Shown here one piece after another: positions 60,201 to 64,000 of a DNA stretch of 64,000 nucleotides. Location: assembly GCA_036245805.1 (NCBI GenBank), contig BTRK01000004.1, positions 33,217,541 through 33,281,540 on the forward strand, written 5' to 3'. This DNA comes from Pristionchus mayeri (Eukaryota; Nematoda; Chromadorea; Rhabditida; Neodiplogasteridae). A model generated the notes under the pieces. That model searched no databases. It was not told the origin of the DNA and saw nothing but the letters and a program-made list of their open reading frames with translations. Position 1 is the first letter of the stretch. Each line of letters opens with the position of its first letter. The translations under genes and the position numbers were made by a program.

Positions 60201-63200
60201 GCAACCCCAGACATGGACATTTGAGCAGCCGATTTCTGAGCTCACTCCGGACTTGGACATTTGAGCAGCTTATTTTTGAGGCAACCCCAGACATGGACAT
60301 TTGAGCAGCCGATTTCTGAGCTCACTCCCGACTTGGACATTTGAGCAGCGGATTTCTGAGCTCACTCCCGACTTGGACATTTGAGCAGCGGATTTCTGAG
60401 CTCACTCCCGACTTGGACATTTGAGCAGCCGATTTCTGAGCTCACTCCGGACTTGGACATTTGAGCAGCTTATTTTTGAGGCAACCCCAGACTTGGACAT
60501 TTGAGCAGCCGATTTTTGAGCTCACTCCCGACTTGGACATTTGAGCAGCCAATTTTTGAGGCAACCCCAGACATGGACATTTGAGCAGCGGATTTCTGAG
60601 CTCACTCCCGACTTGGACATTTGAGCAGCCGATTTCTGAGCTCACTCCGGACTTGGACATTTGAGCAGCTTATTTTTGAGGCAACCCCAGACATGGACAT
60701 TTGAGCAGCCGATTTCTGAGCTCACTCCCGACTTGGACATTTGAGCTGCGGATTTCTGAGCCCACTCCCGACTTGGACATTTGAGCAGCGGATTTCTGAG
60801 CTCACTCCCGACTTGGACATTTGAGCAGCCGATTTCTGACCTCACTCCGGACTTGGACATTTGAGCAGCTTATTTTTGAGGCAACCCCAGACTTGGACAT
60901 TTGAGCAGCCGATTTTTGAGCTCACTCCCGACTTGGACATTTGAGCAGCCAATTTTTGAGGCAACCCCAGACATGGACATTTGAGCAGCCGATTTCTGAG
61001 CTCACTCCCGACTTGGACATTTGAGCTGCGGATTTCTGAGCTCACTCCCGACTTGGACATTTGAGCAGCCGATTTCTGAGCTCACTCCGGACTTGGACAT
61101 TTGAGCAGCGGATTTCTGAGCTCACTCCGGACTTGGACATTTGAGCAGCGGATTTCTGAGCTCACTCCGGACTTGGACATTTGAGCAGCTTATTTTTGAG
61201 GCAACCCCAGACATGGACATTTGAGCAGCCGATTTCTGAGCTCACTCCCGACTGGGACATTTGAGCTGCGGATTTCTGAGCCCACTCCCGACTTGGACAT
61301 TTGAGCAGCGGATTTCTGAGCTCACTCCCGACTTGGACATTTGAGCAGCCGATTTCTGCCTCACTCCGGACTTGGACATTTGAGCAGCTTATTTTTGAGG
61401 CAACCCCAGACATGGACATTTGAGCAGCCGATTTCTGAGCTCACTCCGGACTTGGACATTTGAGCAGCTTATTTTTGAGGCAACCCCAGACATGGACATT
61501 TGAGCAGCCGATTTCTGAGCTCACTCCCGACTTGGACATTTGAGCTGCGGATTTCTGAGCTCACTCCCGACTTGGACATTTGAGCAGCCGATTTCTGAGC
61601 TCACTCCGGACTTGGACATTTGAGCAGCGGATTTCTGAGCTCACTCCGGACTTGGACATTTGAGCAGCGGATTTCTGAGCTCACTCCGGACTTGGACATT
61701 TGAGCAGCTTATTTTTGAGGCAACCCCAGACATGGACATTTGAGCAGCCGATTTCTGAGCTCACTCCCGACTGGGACATTTGAGCTGCGGATTTCTGAGC
61801 CCACTCCCGACTTGGACATTTGAGCAGCGGATTTCTGAGCTCACTCCCGACTTGGACATTTGAGCAGCCGATTTCTGCCTCACTCCGGACTTGGACATTT
61901 GAGCAGCTTATTTTTGAGGCAACCCCAGACTTGGACATTTGAGCAGCCGATTTTTGAGCTCACTCCCGACTTGGACATTTGAGCAGCCAATTTTTGAGGC
62001 AACCCCAGACATGGACATTTGAGCAGCCGATTTCTGAGCTCACTCCCGACTTGGACATTTGAGCTGCGGATTTCTGAGCTCACTCCCGACTTGGACATTT
62101 GAGCAGCGGATTTCTGAGCTCACTCCCGACTTGGACATTTGAGCTGCGGATTTCTGAGCTCACTCCCGACTTGGACATTTGAGCAGCGGATTTCTGAGCT
62201 CACTCCCGACTTGGACATTTGAGCAGCCGATTTCTGAGCTCACTCCGGACTTGGACATTTGAGCAGCTTATTTTTGAGGCAACCCCAGACATGGACATTT
62301 GAGCAGCCGATTTCTGAGCTCACTCCCGACTTGGACATTTGAGCTGCGGATTTCTGAGCTCACTCCCGACTTGGACATTTGAGCAGCGGATTTCTGAGCT
62401 CACTCCCGACTTGGACATTTGAGCAGCCGATTTCTGAGCTCACTCCGGACTTGGACATTTGAGCAGCTTATTTTTGAGGCAACCCCAGACTTGGACATTT
62501 GAGCAGCCGATTTTTGAGCTCACTCCCGACTTGGACATTTGAGCAGCCAATTTTTGAGGCAACCCCAGACATGGACATTTGAGCAGCCGATTTCTGAGCT
62601 CACTCCCGACTTGGACATTTTAGCTGCGGATTTCTGAGCTCACTCCCGACTTGGACATTTGAGCAGCGGATTTCTGAGCTCACTCCCGACTTGGACATTT
62701 GAGCTGCGGATTTCTGAGCTCACTCCCGACTTGGACATTTGAGCAGCGGATTTCTGAGCTCACTCCCGACTTGGACATTTGAGCAGCCGATTTCTGAGCT
62801 CACTCCGGACTTGGACATTTGAGCAGCTTATTTTTGAGGCAACCCCAGACATGGACATTTGAGCAGCCGATTTCTGAGCTCACTCCCGACTTGGACATTT
62901 GAGCTGCGGATTTCTGAGCTCACTCCCGACTTGGACATTTGAGCAGCGGATTTCTGAGCTCACTCCCGACTTGGACATTTGAGCAGCCGATTTCTGAGCT
63001 CACTCCGGACTTGGACATTTGAGCAGCTTATTTTTGAGGCAACCCCAGACTTGGACATTTGAGCAGCCGATTTTTGAGCTCACTCCCGACTTGGACATTT
63101 GAGCAGCGGATTTCTGAGCTCACTCCCGACTTGGACATTTGAGCAGCCGATTTCTGAGCTCACTCCCGACTTTGACATTTGAGCAGCCGATTTCTGAGCT

Positions 63201-64000
63201 CACTCCGGACTTGGACATTTGAGCAGCTTATTTTTGAGGCAACCCCAGACATGGACATTTGAGCAGCTTATTTTTGAGGCAACCCCAGACATGGACATTT
63301 GAGCAGCCGATTTCTGAGCTCACTCCCGACTTGGACATTTGAGCTGCGGATTTCTGAGCTCACTCCCGACTTGGACATTTGAGCAGCGGATTTCTGAGCT
63401 CACTCCCGACTTGGACATTTGAGCAGCCGATTTCTGAGCTCACTCCGGACTTGGACATTTGAGCAGCTTATTTTTGAGGCAACCCCAGACTTGGACATTT
63501 GAGCAGCCGATTTTTGAGCTCACTCCCGACTTGGACATTTGAGCAGCGGATTTCTGAGCTCACTCCCGACTTGGACATTTGAGCAGCCGATTTCTGAGCT
63601 CACTCCGGACTTGGACATTTGAGCAGCTTATTTTTGAGGCAACCCCAGACATGGACATTTGAGCAGCCGATTTCTGAGCTCACTCCCGACTTGGACATTT
63701 GAGCTGCGGATTTCTGAGCTCACTCCCGACTTGGACATTTGAGCAGCCGATTTCTGAGCTCACTCCCGACTTGGACATTTGAGCAGCTTATTTTTGAGGC
63801 AACCCCAGACATGGACATTTGAGCAGCCGATTTCTGAGCTCACTCCCGACTTGGACATTTGAGCAGCGGATTTCTGAGCTCACTCCGGACTTGGACATTT
63901 GAGCAGCGGATTTCTGAGCTCACTCCGGACTTGGACATTTGAGCAGCCGATTTCTGAGCTCACTCCCGACTTGGACATTTGAGCAGCTTATTTTTGAGGC
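57201..64000. repeat. Satellite zone 7: CTCCCGAC-dominated array with a 1199-bp higher-order repeat
   Basis: A units with CTCCCGAC and GAGCTGCGG boundaries dominate, interleaved with B units that begin CAGCTTATTTTTGAGG. A one-base-short unit with TTTCTGCCTCACTCC (near 60157, 61356 and 61874) marks a 1199-bp tandem repeat at about 59030-61427. From about 62.1 kb the pattern settles into shorter repeats of the same A/B order to the window end, where the last unit is cut. Confidence 0.85.

Larger units (their letters stand above)
3686..64000. repeat. 40-bp satellite DNA array, continues past the window
   Basis: About 60.3 kb of head-to-tail 40-bp units, roughly 1,500, with no unique sequence or transposon inserted. 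Two classes intermix. Class A (example 4085-4124) contains GATTTCTGAGCTCAC. Its variable centre is CTCCGGAC, CTCCCGAC or CCCCGCC, followed by TTGGACATTTGAGCAGC. Class B (example 4445-4484) contains GATTTTTGAGGCAACCCC and then AGACATGGACATTTGAGC, with alternatives CTTGGACAT, CATGGAAAT and CTTTGAAAT. The last bases vary between CAGCC, CAGCGG, CAGCTT and CATCC. A sampled class A unit is about 52% GC, above the AT-rich flank. All units keep one orientation. Such arrays are typical of heterochromatin (pericentromeric, subtelomeric or interstitial); which applies here is not determinable. No CENP-B-box-like motif was noticed. Confidence 0.98.

Noticed and set aside
3856..62098. Hundreds of minus-strand open frames of 60-312 codons with a repeated SGVSSEIGCSNV-like peptide
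   Set aside because: They follow from a 40-bp repeat with few stops read in shifting frames. All have overlapping equivalents in other frames, show no codon bias independent of the DNA repeat, and begin and end wherever an A unit places TGA or a CAGCTT unit places TAA.
3686..64000. CRISPR array (regular short repeats)
   Set aside because: The units are contiguous with no unique spacers, number about 1,500, and sit in intron-containing eukaryotic DNA.
3686..64000. Telomeric repeat or rDNA spacer
   Set aside because: No TTAGG/TTAGGG-type tracts and no rRNA-like sequence are seen; the 40-bp unit is complex and GC-balanced.

Overview
This is eukaryotic nuclear DNA. It holds one short-intron protein-coding gene near the left end and then an unbroken satellite array that runs off the right edge. 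The gene's five introns (118-240 nt, GT-AG, mostly C/G third codon positions in exons), the AT-rich intergenic DNA and GATA-type sites suggest an animal with compact introns. An arthropod such as an insect is my best guess, with low confidence. No operon, CRISPR, tRNA or rRNA signal is visible.

Layout. 1-~890: intergenic or promoter sequence with an inverted pair of GATA motifs (710-774). 942-2456 (+): a six-exon gene whose joined frame is exactly 729 nt (242 residues). It predicts a tetraspan membrane protein with a Cys-rich N terminus and a long Gln-rich C-terminal tail. 2457-2621: AT-rich 3' flank. 2622-3685: a 533/531-bp tandem duplication, about 98-99% identical, each copy carrying a quasi-palindrome with GATA cores. 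3686-64000: about 60.3 kb (roughly 1,500 units) of a 40-bp tandem repeat, starting directly at the end of the second 531-bp copy.

The satellite has two main unit classes. Class A contains GAGCTCAC and usually ACTCCGGAC, ACTCCCGAC or ACCCCCGCC. Class B contains TTTTTGAGGCAACCCC. Rare 39-, 41-, 38- and 35-bp units act as markers. They expose higher-order repeats of about 559, 833, 1000, 1078, 1117 and 1199 bp, and multi-kilobase duplicated blocks. Variants are zoned along the array, as expected from local amplification by unequal exchange.

Many open frames on the minus strand inside the array are by-products of a stop-poor 40-bp unit (40 mod 3 = 1), not genes. I found no convincing new enzymatic or defence system. 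The points most worth following are the satellite architecture, the duplicated palindromic module at its edge, and the Gln-tailed membrane protein with an apparent tail-removing splice choice.
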